Numbered from the stretch's first letter, positions 1 to 12,955 are shown. The stretch is 64,000 bases of DNA from Sipunculus nudus (GCA_026874595.1 CM049309.1:15342576-15406575), one strand, 5' to 3'. Translations and numbers: made by a program. Notes: generated from the sequence alone by a model not told the origin.

Positions 1-539
1 CTCGGATGGTGTGGACTCGCCTATATCACTGATTACAGCTGTCAGTCTTTGGTACAACAAGCACTGCATGGTGACTCAGAGACAGAAATGTGTCAGTCTG
101 TTCACACAGCCAACTTTTCGTATTCCATCGATTGTAATTACGACTCAGTCTAAAATCCTTTTAAATGAACTGTCAAAGCCAGACGTGCTGAAAACAAGGT
201 CTTTCTTAGGAAGAATGAGCAACAAATAAAGAAATATTTATAATGTACATCTGCATTTGAAATTCACGCCGCAATTAAGAATGGACCTAAATCGCTTTTT
301 TCCAGGCAACCAGAAAGGACTTTTGACTCTACAAGAGTTCTTCTAAACTAATACTATGTTCGCTTTTAACACAGCGATTATGCACTGCAGTTAGGTACCA
401 GGGTGGGCACAGAACAAGGAATTGTTATCAGACAAATGCCAGTAAACTCTGAATACAGGGCCATACACCAGACCAACGTGTGTCGCATATTCAAAATTTG
501 GCTCTGCATGGATGCAAATTGTGAAAACACGTGCGATAC

Positions 540-995
540 CAAGGGAATGAGTTGTAATATTTTGTCTCTCAAATTTGAGGATAAAATATGCAATACAAAA
601 AAAGGTATCGCTTCACACAAATTTAAATTTTTGCTGATTTTCCTTATGGGTTACCCGTTTTTCACCTTGTCAAAGAGCATCGTGGAAGCAATTAATGTGT
701 CAAATCTGAGGGAAAAAATCTTCAGTATTTTAAAAGTTGATTCTAGATTTCCGCAGATTTCACCTTAAAGAATAAGGTCAAGGTCTCAACTTTTCAAACT
801 CATTTCGTAAACAACTTAGCAACTGATGTGTCACATTTGAAGAAACAATATGCAGTACATCAAAGTTACACTGTCATAATAATCCTAGAATTACGCAGAT
901 TTGACCTTTAAGATCAAGGTTAAAGGCACAAAATTTCGAACTCGTCCAAACTTCGATGAGAACTTGTGTGTCAAATTTGAAAGAAATAAATAATA
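540..995 (+). repeat. Diverged tandem repeat, about 130-140-bp unit, roughly three copies
   Basis: GTGTCAAATCTGAGGGAAAA (about 697), GTGTCACATTTGAAGAAACA (about 828) and GTGTCAAATTTGAAAGAAAT (about 969) mark successive units. CCGCAGATTTCACCTTAAAG and CGCAGATTTGACCTTTAAGA mark the other half. The 121-codon frame at 403-768 falls partly in this repeat and is not supported as a gene. Confidence 0.55.
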
Positions 996-999
996 CTTT

Positions 1000-3415
1000 A
1001 TGCAACAGTTTTTGCGTTCACTAAATATCACACAGACGACCACAACTGACGACGAGATTGAAAACAATGTCTTTGCCTGGGGGAGGGGGCGACATAATAA
1101 ACATGTTAGTTTCCAGAGCATTGAATGAAACAAGAGCTGAGAAACTGAAATGATTGCTGTAATTTGTTTGTCTCAAAAATAGAGGGGGAAAATGAGGAAT
1201 AAAATTAGAAATAAATACAGGTGGCGCCACCAGTCCTCAGAAACTTTACGATTAATATGCACACCATGTTTCAGGACAGTTGATGGACACTGTAACAAGT
1301 TCTCTGGGTTTTGAGAGAAAAGAGTGGCCCGACACTGGAATGAGTAACAAAAGTCTGCATATTCTATCACTTTTGGTGCTATTGTTTATCTAATGAACAA
1401 ATTCAGAATGGTATGTTAAACACAGGTTTGTACACGAACGCTTTTCAATCAACCAATCAGTTTTTAAATTTATCATTAACTGCATTTTTTTGCTTAATAT
1501 AATTCTGTTAGTCTGTCATTATATACTTGAATTTATATTTTAATCGGTAAGCGCCATAGAACATGTGATGTGAAATATGAAAATAATAATATGCAAATAA
1601 TAATGATGAGAATAATGATAATGCAGTGAAAAATGATTGTATGGTTACTCAGTCAAATATGTAAATAAAAAGTAATTTTTGTAACGTAACGTCACTGCAA
1701 ATATGTTCTTTCTCTGGAACACTTCCAGCCATCTGTATTTTCACTAGCTTATCCAACCCATTCAATATTTGCACTTGAAGACCAGCTTAGTTTCATTCAA
1801 ATACGACTGATGGTTTCAGTATATAACTACAACTGGCTAACCTGTTCTGCTATATTAATAAATAGCACATCCGTGACAGGTGAATGTTCTGTTGCAAAAG
1901 CCATGGGAATCTATATGAATAACATACCAAAAGAAAATTTGAAAATTAATGAGCAATGGATAAGACAAAAGTTTATTTCACATTCTTCTTTCCACATATT
2001 TTATTAACTTATATTATAATAACCCCCTTGGGACACACTTTGCATCAATCCAGTGCGACCATAATTAATTATAATGTAGATTACTCTTACATTTATGCAT
2101 GACAAGGGACCCGGGAACGTGATCAATGCCTTAAACTGAACTTAACATTACAACATACAATGCAACAGATCTCATTATCATTTTACCATGTTTTCTCAGA
2201 AGTCATAAGTCTGGTTTCTTGCCACATCTCGATATCATAGGACCGGTATCGAGGAACAGACTGTATTTTCAGATTAGACTTGGAAAACGCTGAATCTTGA
2301 ACACAAAGTCTAACGGGTTGGACCCGTTTTAGGGTATACCGGTGGAGCTGCCACAGAAAAATTGATCCATCGGCGCACCAGAAAAACACTCGAGTTCAGA
2401 ACGAGGCCCCGGCAAGCCAGAAGTGCTTGTTTTTCCCAGTAGCACGTGAACAAATGGTTCCAGAAGCAAATGTATACCAGTGTCGCAAACTTAAGGATCG
2501 TGTGTGTGTCCACTGGATGATTTAAAATAACTTTTAATGGAGCTTTCTTGGTCCGATCAAATGTTTATGTTGCAGATTGGCTTTCAAAACCATCTTAAAT
2601 GATAAAGCAAACTTAATCATAAACTTAATGGTATATTTTTTTTATTATATTTGTTTTTCCCCTTTTGCCACGCGATTATACATTCATTTATATGTTTAAT
2701 AATATTAAAATATATATACTTATACAAAACACCATCAAATAGCTTTCCGGTGTAACATTTATTATATGCATAAATATTATTCATATTCAAATATTTCCTC
2801 TGCTATGTATTCATGTACCTTGTTCTTCTTAATATATTTTTCTGAAGTCTGTTTAGCTGTGACCAATGCTTTTAGTGATAGTTATTTATTTGCCACATAA
2901 ATCTCCATTTTTGACAATGATTGAACAGTTTAAAACTATCGCGGTAGAGAATGAAATACATTGATTCAAACTTTGCGACTTTCTTTCTATCTTCCCTGAA
3001 GTATACATTCTGTGATATTTTTAATACCATTTGTAACCAACATCAAAATATTTTAAGACTCACCATTTTTCTTCGAAATAATTTTTCACTGGAATTCTTT
3101 ACAACAAATTACCGTGCCACCTGGTTCATTCACTGCGCAGAATCGCACTCATAAAATAACGACTCTGCTGTTTAGGGTTTATGGGCGGCACAATCTGACC
3201 CCAACAATGCACCACGTATTATAAATACACAGATTGCGTAGGTATAAATGTAGTGACGATGAAATGAAGTCCGTTCAATTATGTTAATAAGAATTGTTTC
3301 AAGGTAAATTTCATAAACATTAGTGTTTTGTGGTTAGGAGTTAAGTAAAAATAATAAATATAAGTAATACTTTGCAATATGCGAAGGTGAAATGTAAACA
3401 AAGTTTTTCATTGAA
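1000..3415. other. AT-rich intergenic sequence, nothing recognised
   Basis: Only short chance frames occur. There is an AATAAT/ATGATA-rich simple stretch at about 1580-1640 and AT-rich runs at 2640-2800. Confidence 0.5.
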
Positions 3416-3424
3416 ATGAAACAA

Positions 3425-3915
3425 ATTTTTATTTTAAAGTTTGACAGCTGAGACCAGTGGTATCGGCCGTCTCACAGTGCCTGTCAGGAAGAGGTTCTCT
3501 TTGAGTAGAAACGAACTCTGGCAGAAAGGTGCCCGCTGCAGAATACCCCTTAATCAGTTAATTCAACTGATAACCCTTGACCTGGGCGCGTGATTTCTGA
3601 CTGCGTGATTTAAAGCAAATGTTCTCGAAAATTAACGTAAACTACTGGTCAAGTAGAAGTTGAAAAAGTATCCCACTTGACCGATCTATTGACCTGTGCC
3701 CTGGGGTCATAAATACCGGGCGTCATGGGAAGCCATTCTCAATAATGTCCCGTCTGTCATAATAACACCTGTTAACACTTGATGGTCAGCGGTTGCTATA
3801 GGCAACGTTGAGGGTGACATCTGGTGTTCGTAAAGGTGTCTGCTTAATGAATTCCCAGCCACTTTAGTCTGTTGCATGATGGTCTGCTAATTGAATTTGG
3901 GAATATTTTCATAGA
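3425..3915. promoter_or_regulatory. Candidate conserved regulatory block with an RFX X-box-like palindrome
   Basis: This is complex, less AT-rich unique sequence amid AT-rich DNA. It contains GTTGCTATAGGCAAC (3792-3806), close to the RFX consensus GTNRCC-N-RGYAAC. It also has two inverted nuclear-receptor-type half sites (TGACCT about 3691, GGGGTCA about 3704), a T-box-like AGGTGTC (3834) and several TAAT homeodomain cores. No reading frame or repeat copy explains it. Motif content is seen; enhancer function is inference. Confidence 0.3.
3792..3806. promoter_or_regulatory. RFX X-box-like palindrome
   Basis: GTTGCTATAGGCAAC differs from the X-box consensus GTNRCC-N(0-3)-RGYAAC at one position and is nearly a perfect palindrome. 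Confidence 0.35.
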
Positions 3916-4059
3916 TTTGCAAATCAGTTCTACTAAGTAAGATGCGATGAAGGATTGGGACATAGACCTAATTAACTGGAATGAAACCAAAACCTTATAC
4001 CTTCTATCAAAGTGAGTAAGTCAATAAAACCAGTATATATGTTTTACACAACATCTCAT

Positions 4060-4132
4060 TCCTCATTTATGACGGTCAAGGTCACTGGCCACATGCTCAA
4101 ACAACTACATTTAAAAGCTTTGATTGGTTGGT
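4060..4132 (+). repeat. Family E interspersed repeat, fragment
   Basis: GACGGTCAAGGTCACTGGCC followed by ACATGCTCAAACAAC matches the E1 block at 35650. Confidence 0.4.
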
Positions 4133-4139
4133 AAGTGTC

Positions 4140-5240
4140 ATAAATATTCTAAAAAAATGTAACTAAAAAAATGAGGCTGGGAATGACAGATGCCATGTCA
4201 CTTGGTCACAATATTCAGAAGAACCAGGAGATTGTAAAATATGAATGTAAATTTTTGCCAAGAGGTTTTTCATCTCGTTTCAGGCCTTCAGTGTCTCATC
4301 ATCGTCAGTGTAAAACTATGTGGTCATAATTAAGTTGATGAGAATAATCGCCAAATTTCAATGGGCACATGTTCTTGAACAGACTTTATACCACTTAAGG
4401 CGTGTGAATCTAACCTGCCTTTTGGCTTGATGGGGATTATTCATAATTCCTCCTGACAGTGTTTGTTTATAAGTGAGCTCCGAAAGAAATATAATAATAA
4501 AAATAAAGTTAATGTTCAAATTAAATGAATGACTTACAATATTATGGCATATGCCAGTGTTTCGTTTTTAAACTGTATGCTGACTGATGTATCAATTGGT
4601 AAAAAAATGTATAAAACAGGTGACTTGAAGATAGTTGGCCATATGATCTAATTGCACGAGTTAATTCACATATCAATGCAAATGTTTATGTACCATTATT
4701 TGTCTCCTCTGTTAACTGGAATATCAGAATATACCCGTGGTTGTTTCTCAACTTTCATATAAATTCCTTTCTCCATGCCCGTGACAATGTAATAACCTGA
4801 TAGTTTATGTAATAACCCTGCGGAACCTCACATTGCGCCGCAGCAAAATGTAGTGTCCTAATAGGTCTTTGGCGAAGTCGATCCCAATAGAGTCGCAAAA
4901 CACTTCATATACAGCTTATTATTGTAAATGACAACCCGGAGAATACTCAGTGACACATCATATATGAACCAGAGGAACCCAATTTCTATGAGTAAGTGCA
5001 ATTGACACGGATCCCTCCGCGGAGAAATTGCTTTCCATATATTCCATTGTAACAAAAAAATATTATGTCCTCTGGACATCGAGTCTTGCTAAATGTGATT
5101 CTCCTCTTGAAAAGTCAAAAATCGTACAAAAATTGCATTTTCCATTTAAATAAAGTATATGGGATAAGTGGGGTTCTTGAGCACGGTTTTATTTACGATG
5201 CAAGGCACAGTAATTGCTAATTGTTTGTTGTTGAAAGGAA
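4140..5240. other. AT-rich intergenic sequence, nothing recognised
   Basis: I saw no conserved motifs, repeats or splice-bounded frames. Confidence 0.45.
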
Positions 5241-5242
5241 TA

Positions 5243-5313
5243 CAGTAGAACCTGTCTTAAAGACAACTTGGCCAGGCCAATGCACGAGTGGTCTTATTAC
5301 ACAGGTTTCATTG
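5243..5313. mobile_element. Very short (71 bp) TA-flanked MITE
   Basis: The left end CAGTAGAACCTGTCTTAAAG and the right end, reverse-complemented (CAATGAAACCTGTGTAATAA), are inverted repeats, and TA flanks both sides (5241-5242, 5314-5315). The termini share the CAGTRRAACCT pattern of the element at 29324, so they are probably related internal-deletion products. Confidence 0.6.
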
Positions 5314-5616
5314 TAATTTCTTTATAATATGTGCAGAATTTGTAGTTACAAACGTTAATTCTATTAACATGGATACATGGTATCACACTTCTATGAATTA
5401 CATTTGCAATCATCTACCTTTTAAAAAAGATTTACAAAGAAATTGTAAGGTAAAGACATATCTGCCTGGAAATATCTTTAGTATCTATGATTTAACCAAT
5501 TTGTCCCCGGCCTGTACACGGGTTGACTTGTAATTGCTTATTAATTAAAAGCAACTAATGGTGGTAAAGAGGATATTTCATTAAATAAGTCTAGCGTGGA
5601 TATGAATCATCATCAT

Positions 5617-6056
5617 TTAAAGGGACATAATCAGGAGCAATATTATGCCTATTCTTTCACAATCTCAGTTCAGTTTTGCTTTATACAAAAGTTTTCCAAG
5701 AAAACTTATTGTGTTGGTAAACCATAACAAGGCCGCGTAACCGGAGGTCAGATTAAGAGGGGAAACACGCGGTTTTTCAGCCAGCGGGAACATGTATTAC
5801 ATTTTTTGAGCCAAGTCAGTCAGGGTATCTCCTGATTGGCACGTATTGTGGCTCCGCGCAGCACCCGGCCCGACGCACTGTGATTATGTTGACACCTGCG
5901 ATCGCGCCCGGTTCATTATTTTTAACACTCGTTTACAGGAGTTAGCAAACGGTTTCAAGGCAATATTTTGGCAGGTACAGATTTATTTTAAAGGGAAGAA
6001 GCTATTTATTGTGTTAACTCAACATGCTTTATACATGATCGGGCTCCTTTAAATTA
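5617..6056 (+). repeat. Family B interspersed repeat, copy B1 (full-length-looking)
   Basis: It starts TTTAAAGGGACATAATCAGG and ends GGGCTCCTTTAAA, i.e. short inverted ends (TTTAAAGG/CCTTTAAA). It aligns through GCTTTATACAAAAGTTTT, AACAAGGCCGC, CTCCTGATTGGCACGT and GATCG(C/T)GCCCGGTTCATT with B2 at 49370. It is a noncoding DNA-transposon-like repeat. The 68-codon frame inside is not conserved as protein in B2. Confidence 0.65.
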
Positions 6057-6059
6057 ATA

Positions 6060-8300
6060 GACCAGTGCATGAATATTTAATCCAGAAAAAAATAACCCAA
6101 AAAGAATATTACAAACGTGGTTACCCGCATCGATAGCTCTATTAAGACAACCGCGGTTTCCTCTGTTGGGAGAAAGTTTCAAATAATAGGTTTTGTAAAC
6201 GAAAAGCAATCAGCAATCTCTATTGATTAACGAGGAAATAAATTCTCATCTTATGTCCCTTGTTATAGGTATGGTCGGTGGTGCTGGCATCATCTTTCCA
6301 TTAAATGGCCAGTTTAAGAATACCCGCCCCGCCGCCCGCCTTCTCCCGTATATTGGGTTCCTCCCTGAGTCCACAGGTCGGCCGTGTACCGTCTTACTCT
6401 GACATGCTTATTCAATTTGCCCGTAGGTGGTTCGATATTGGTGTTCTCAGACGTGACTGCACTGAAAGTGTCAACCGATAGTTTCTATCTGTAAAAAAAA
6501 GCTTTTTTGGAACATTTTTCTCGTATGCAGGTATATCTGGGCGTATTTTTTAGCTATATACTGAACCTGCAATTCTTCGTGTGAAATTTGTACACAACCA
6601 TATAACTGAAAAAAAAAGATATTTTTGTATTATTTGATTCCCTCTTCTTAAATTGACATATGAATACTTGTTGTTAAACGATTTGTCACTGTGGTTAAAT
6701 AATTGTAATTGTATTACATGAAAATTACTGCTTACAAAGCAATTATAATAGTATTGTCTAATAATTTATGTTCTAATAACGGTGGTAGTGACAGTCAATT
6801 TAAAGTGAAGGTAATAATAATAACAGTAAAGTAATAAGGAAATACATAATATTTTCTATTAATTCGCATTTCCTGATGTTTATTTAAGCTTTCATCGGAT
6901 AATGCTGAACTTTGCCCTGATCTATTGATCACCTATTAATAAGAGTATTGTTAGGGTTCAATTTGCCTTTGGGCCGGGCTGCCGGCCGTGGGTGCACGAG
7001 TCTGCTGTAATGCAGAAACCGTCCAGCAGTGTCAATTACCTGGGGCACTTCACGGGATAAACCAAACATCAGCCAGGATTAAGCTGTGCTTTGTATGATG
7101 AGTAAAAACTGTAAAATATAATACACATCTTGCAGCAGATGTCAGGGACGCAACATGACCATGGTTACTTTAACATGTGGGTTTCAGGACAACAAAAATA
7201 TATTTTGTTTTGTATGTATATACCCAAGATCTTCAATTTAATCAAGGCAACTTAACATATATATATATATATATATATACCTTTAACAAGATCTGGATAA
7301 TTTCACTGTTAACAACTAAACACTTATTCTTGTGTTATGCTATACATATTCCTGTGTTATGTTTTACATATATTGATGATTGCACATGTATTTATTTAGT
7401 TGAATGTGTACTTACATGTCGTCCAAGGAGAAGAAATAATATATAGGGCGAAGCCCTGTTTTCTGAAATAAAATATTGTTTTAACAAATAACTTAGCACC
7501 GAGTTACCTTCGGGGAGTCACAGCCTTGAAAAACCATCTAAGATTCTCAGATCTGGTGACCAGGATTTGCTCACTGTGCCACTCACCATTTCCTCTGCTA
7601 GAAACACTGGCATTCATTGTGGCGGGTTTATTATTGTGGGATGAATTACCACGTGTCATTAGATAGACACCTTCTCTACAGTAGTCTAGTCAAACTTAAA
7701 CTGACCTATTTTGTGCAATATTTTTCCAAAATTTTACAGAAGTAAGTCCGTAATATTCTTTTTCAGTTTTCTGAACAAATGAATTTTACATCGTCGTAAC
7801 ATTAGCATTTAAATATTGTTTATACTTTGTTCTTTATAGTTTATGTAGGTTTATTGTACAAACCAATTTAACGCTATAGAGAATACGGTTATCATTATCA
7901 TATTATTTACCTGTTTATTATTAGTAGGAGAATATTTAGAAATAGTAAAATATAGAAATAGTTATATTAATAGTAAGAGTTATATTGATGGAACACCTTT
8001 TGAAGGATCAATGTTTGGTTAGGACGCACAAAAAATGATTACTTGACCAAATATGTTTTTGGTGGATTGTTAATGAAAACAGGATGATGCCATGACTGGA
8101 AAATATGCATGTCAATGAATTCAAGTTGGAACATGATATGGCCATACTGTCAATACCGGGTTATATGGTACATATAAATTAACATTCCTATCTTCCAGAT
8201 GAATTTACAAGCGGTTTCCTATTTCTAGAGTTTACACTTATACATCCGCAAAAGATCAAATTCCATGAACGCAGTTCTGTAACTTCTGGATATAATTACG
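6060..8300. other. Intergenic sequence; short (TA)n near 7257-7280, otherwise unassigned
   Basis: It is mostly AT-rich. Segments 6280-6480 and 6950-7060 are GC-richer and complex but have no open frame; they could be regulatory. The 89-codon frame at 7177-7446 runs through a (TA)n tract and is not a gene. Confidence 0.45.
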
Positions 8301-8301
8301 A

Positions 8302-8348
8302 TAATTACGATGATGATGATAATGATGGTGATGATGATGATGATGATT
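8302..8348 (+). repeat. (GAT)n microsatellite, interrupted
   Basis: Runs of GATGATGAT with AAT and GGT interruptions. Confidence 0.85.
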
Positions 8349-8644
8349 TGAGCTTGTGTTAGTATTAGGATGGGAATAAAGTAAAAACTACCTTAATTAA
8401 AATTACACTCACCAACGGTATGGGATGCATTACAAGCCATAATCGTATACGGCATGTCCACTTCTTTCGTCAAAGGGTAACGTTAATGTTTAGGGTTTGT
8501 CTGTCGTATCGCTTAGTTTAGAGTGAAATAAAGTCAACTTAGTGACTTGTCTATGCATTGTTGATAAACGGCGGAAGCCACTATCATCTATCAAACTACC
8601 ATCAATGATGATGGTTATGACTCTTATTATAATTTGAGTGCCGT

Positions 8645-8740
8645 ATATTTAGAGTAAAACATAGTGTAAAATAAAACATAGTAAGATACTGACATAGTAA
8701 AATACAAAGTAAAATGAAACATAGTAAAATACTGATATGC
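8645..8740. repeat. Short tandem array of an AAAACATAGTAAAATAC-like unit
   Basis: ACATAGTGTAAAATAAAACA, ACATAGTAAGATACTGACAT, AGTAAAATACAAAGTAAAAT and ACATAGTAAAATACTGATAT are successive diverged copies of a unit of about 17-25 bp. Confidence 0.5.
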
Positions 8741-9000
8741 CTTTGAGCTACTATTTCTTGTATTATTTCCCAACATATGACTACAAACTACGACCAAAAG
8801 TAAACGGTGATTATGATGAAGATAACGATGTCCATAATCCATGGCACTAGTTGACAATCCTACAAATAATCAAAACTAATGATGAATATGATTATGATTA
8901 TGATGTTCACATTTGGATAAAACTACGAAATAAAACCAAAAACCAGTTAAACTAACCTGCTCGCAAACTGCACAACCTTACTGTTCATTTCAACTTCAAA

Positions 9001-9430
9001 TCATATTCTCAAGCTAGGCGTGCGGCCAGGCCTGCCATTATCCCGCCAGTAAAGTATAATACATGCAGAACTGCCTTGAGTTTGACAGCGAGCTTTTGTA
9101 GAACATATAATTTGGAGGGCGTCCTCGGCGGCTGATGATGACATTGATGTGTCCCTAGCTCTCTATCTAACATCAGCTGTTTAACCAGGAGAGCGGGGCC
9201 GACCGACAAGATCTCGCCCCAAACCTCGTCCAAGGGTCTCGCGCTCCTATGGATTTAGTTTTCCAACACTCCCAGGTAGGCAGGAGCCCGATGTAGTGGA
9301 CAACTCGTATGAATATCAACTACCCCTTATCTCCCTATGATAGGAAAGAAGCACGTAATATTATCCTAGCTCCAGCAAACAGGAAACAACTGTCATCCAA
9401 CTTGGAGCCGGCCAGACCATATGGTTGAGA
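9001..9430. promoter_or_regulatory. Candidate conserved noncoding block
   Basis: Complex, GC-richer unique sequence (for instance CGGCCAGGCCTGCCATTATC and CCCCAAACCTCGTCCAAGGG) stands out from its AT-rich flanks. The 74-codon minus-strand frame here lacks splice signals and family resemblance. Regulatory role is inference from composition alone. Confidence 0.22.
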
Positions 9431-9749
9431 ACATATTACCTTGTACTATTTTGTCTCTACTTACTTCAAAACCACTTTAAACAAATATCACTTTTACTCT
9501 TTTATTTCAGGCTTCCTTTTCCATAAAATACGATTTCTATCTTTGTGGTTTGCGTTTTGAAGGATCTATTGTTATTATATGCCAATTATAAAGAACGAAA
9601 ATGCTCCATACTGACACTTGTATCACATGAATAAAAATACTAGCGTGTGGTTAGAAAAATATATTATAAAACGTAAATGCTTAAAGGGAAGGTCAGCACA
9701 TAAAATGACACATAACTGCAGACACATGGAATGACAGAAATAATATTAA

Positions 9750-9905
9750 CTAGAAACCTGCATTCTGAGGAAAGCAAGCCTCCACTCTGTAGGTCTGTAT
9801 TGTGGGATGCTCGCCAAACCGTGTTTGCATTCATTTATTCAGCCAATATTCCAAGGTTCATTCGTGCATAAGTGACTGTTCATTTGTGAATATTCCTTGA
9901 TGATG
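9750..9905 (-). repeat. Family A interspersed repeat, partial copy A1
   Basis: On the minus strand this is the 3' half of family A: AATATTCACAAAT, CGAATGAACCTTGGAATAT, then GGAGGCTTGC...CAGAATGCAGGTTTCTAGTT at the end. Compare the full copy at 20400. Confidence 0.6.
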
Positions 9906-9909
9906 TTAA

Positions 9910-10965
9910 TAACATACATCATATAACAATATCGCTTACTTGGAATACAATAATATAAGACATTGTAAAATAACACCTCATTCCTAAAGTGGTGTATTAG
10001 AAAGAATATAAAATAACATATATAAACACTTAAATGAAATATTAGAAAGAATATAACATAACAATATATATGTGAAAGTGGAACGTTAAAAGGACATAAG
10101 CAACGCATAAATGTGAGTCGTAAAATTGTGATGGTAAAACTGTTATGGGAAAACTGTTAAACTTTTGAAGTAATCTTCAGTGTGTGGAAATATGCGAGGA
10201 GAGCAGCAGAGCATATGAAATTACAGCAGCTGGGTGTACCGCAAGTATGAGAACTAACGACACGGTTATTATATAATCCACCGTATTTTCACAAGTATGT
10301 CTGACTTTTGGTATTCCCTAATGCGTTGACGCATTTCCAGATTGCCTGCCGCTCTGTATAATTTCCTCAGGGATATGGCGGAAGAAAGAAAAGCACAGGT
10401 AGGCGCCTATGACAAAATTTATATCGAATGAACTTACTTATAAGGGCTACACGCCTGCTGTTTACTGTAGAGAAGCTTTTTTCTCCAGACGACCTTTGGG
10501 ATGCCGTCAGTTGGTTAGGTATCTATGGGGGCCACCACATTGTCGTACAACAGCTGTCAAGAGAACCGCAACGCTATTACGCTGTTAGGCCTGTCTGCAT
10601 GTACCATTAAGACGCCATCAAACAAATGGCCGCTTTGGTTTATCGTAGGCACATGGTTTCTTTGCCTTGTAGTTTTTATAGTCAACAGACAGACTCTTTT
10701 CATTTGAATGGAGTTATTTTCTGTCTTCAATGGGTCCCTGTACCTTCATCTGAAAAGTCTGCCCAATTTCCCGACAGTACTTCAATTCCAGTTAAAGATA
10801 CAATCCACTCAAATTCACTTATTTTTATTATTTTGTTGGGTAACCTTATCCATTTTTAATGCTAACTTAACTAAATGTGCTCATCTACATGGTTCCATTC
10901 CGGCTTCTGATTACTTGACAGGGGGTATCACCTGCTTCGTTTGAATTATAACCTGGTGTTAAACA
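9910..10965. other. Unassigned intergenic sequence
   Basis: Several overlapping 60-89-codon frames occur, with no codon or family support. I saw nothing else. Confidence 0.4.
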
Positions 10966-10967
10966 GG

Positions 10968-12000
10968 CCCAGTAACTGCCGCACCTGCGGGCCCTGGGTG
11001 TGTAATAGTCCCCAATACTTTGTCTTGCCGCCGAGGAATACGCGAATGGTGCACTTTTTGTGAGTGAAGCACAGCCATCTGGTATTGCCTTTTTTTTTAA
11101 TTTAATAAAAATGATGCTAATTACTCTTTTTTAAGTATGTGAAGCATGTGGGGAATTATGGCTGATTTTACTCATTTGTCGCTCGTATATTTCAAAGAAG
11201 TATACTCTTTTTTCAGAGCACATGCTCTTTTTTTCGCTCATTAATTTTGGTAGGCCTGATACGCTTCATACCCCCCCCCCCCCCCCAATAAAAAACAGGG
11301 CCGAACATTGTTCCATATACTTCTGCATGTGATTTAAATGTTTTAGTTATAGAGTGAGAGCGAGAGATTCATGGAAAACATTGCATGTTTCTGGGGCATT
11401 AATAAACAAAAAGTCTAAAATGAAAAGTAAACACAAAAGAAATGATATTTGTAAAATGAAACCCGGAAGCTGGAGGAGGCTGGGTTCAATAGAGAAAACG
11501 TACTGCAACGGCCATCCATCCTACTGCGTCGACATCGTGCAGTGTTAACATAATGCCTCGATTGATGAATAAAAACAATGTAAATCCATCTCTATGGTAA
11601 CAAGTCATTTCCTGTATTGAATGGCGTTCGTCCAGTTAGTTACCCGTGTAGTCAAAAAACAAAAATTCAGAGGGCTTTACCAATTTGCTGAGTTAAAACG
11701 AAATTATTCTTGCACATGGTAGGTGTTGTTAGAAAGTACACAATCATATCTGACGATTGGTCAGGTTATTTTAAAAGACAGCGTACCTATAAGTGACATT
11801 TTCAAAAATGACAAAAAAGTTTACATCCTAATTGAAACCTTACATTGCGGTTTTCCTAGTTACTGAACATGGCCATTTGGCATCTCGATAGACCCTCTCA
11901 TGTCAGAGAATATGTGTTATTATGGTAACCATTGTGACGTCACAACCGTTACAATGGTATTTGGGCCTACTATGTTTAGCTTAAGTCTGGTTACTGCTAC
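10968..12000 (+). repeat. Family D interspersed repeat, copy D1 (diverged)
   Basis: GGGCCCTGGGTGTGTAATAG, CCGAGGAATACGCG and TTGTGAGTGAAGCAC at the left, then TATGGTAACAAGTCATTTCC, TTACCAATTTGCTGAGTTAA and GTTAGAAAGTACACAATCAT, match the copy at 25980 in order. Internal spacing differs. The short frames at 11354-11548 and 11900-12088 sit in this repeat and are not conserved in D2. Confidence 0.55.
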
Positions 12001-12569
12001 ATACCAACATTCCTGGTTTGCTCAACTGCAAGAATTAATTTACAATCATAAACACTTGCTCTTATTTCTTTTACTTCAGAATATATAAATTGAATACTTG
12101 TTATTTTGCGCTTATCGTTTAATGCTAGTTTTTCTTTGAAACACTGTACTTTAGATTGATTTTTTCGAACTTGAAATATATTTCATGTACTCTCCATTTA
12201 TGAAAGAAATAAAGATTACACACACTAAGGGCAAAACAAAAGGCTAAGAGAGTGAAATGTTGGGTATTGGTAGCAGATGGCGCCACTTGCCTGTGTTTCG
12301 GATATACCAACATGAAACCTATCTTTTATTGATTCTTTTATTGCGCTTGTTGATTCAGTGGGTCTGCATTATATAACAGAAATAAGTGATGTAGGACTCG
12401 GGGCCCTGACACGGAGTCGAACCCCAACTCTAATCCGCTTTTCTTCGGAAGAAGAATTTTTTGCAAAGTGATTCTTTTAGATCATCCTTTGCTGGGATAA
12501 AATGAATTTTACAAACCATTTTAGAGGACCTATTAAGCATAGAAGTCTACCTAAGTTATCATTTAGGAT

Positions 12570-12955
12570 ACTGTGTTTGGCTTAATATTCGCGAGGTTAA
12601 AATTTCGCGATTTTCTTTTTTCATTGTTTCGCGAGGGTTCCTTTTTCGCGATCTTACCATTATATGAAATAATCAATCGACATAGAGTTTATCCATTATT
12701 ACATAAAATTTATTGAATAATATATGCGCTAAAACGTATTAACTGGACCGGGGACCAATGATTCATCGAACGAGCTGAAATTAATTCTGGCAGACACTAG
12801 CAGATAGTCTGAAAGATAGGATATGATTTATCAAAGAAATCTTTGATCTACGGGTAACATCAAGATCTATTATTATTAATAATATCAATATTTTACCTTT
12901 TGACTTGCCTTCGATAAATGGGTCTCTTTATTTCACGAATTTCGCTTTCGTGAAT
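12570..12955. repeat. Repeat-like stretch with iterated TTCGCGA motifs
   Basis: ATTCGCGAGGTTAAAATTTC, GCGATTTTC, TTTCGCGAGGGTTCC and TTTTCGCGATC lie within 90 bp. TTTCACGAATTTCGCTTTCG lies 330 bp on. CG-rich words iterated in an AT-rich context suggest the subterminal repeats of a DNA transposon, but no termini were found. Confidence 0.35.

Noticed and set aside
403-768. 121-codon frame as a gene near the window start
   Set aside because: It overlaps a diverged tandem repeat, shows AT-driven composition and has no splice or family support.
7177-7446. 89-codon frame
   Set aside because: It passes through a (TA)n run and ends in low-complexity sequence; no support.
12395-12435. Perfect B box GGTTCGACTCC on the minus strand as a tRNA gene
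   Set aside because: There is no A box at a proper distance and no acceptor or anticodon stem can be formed.
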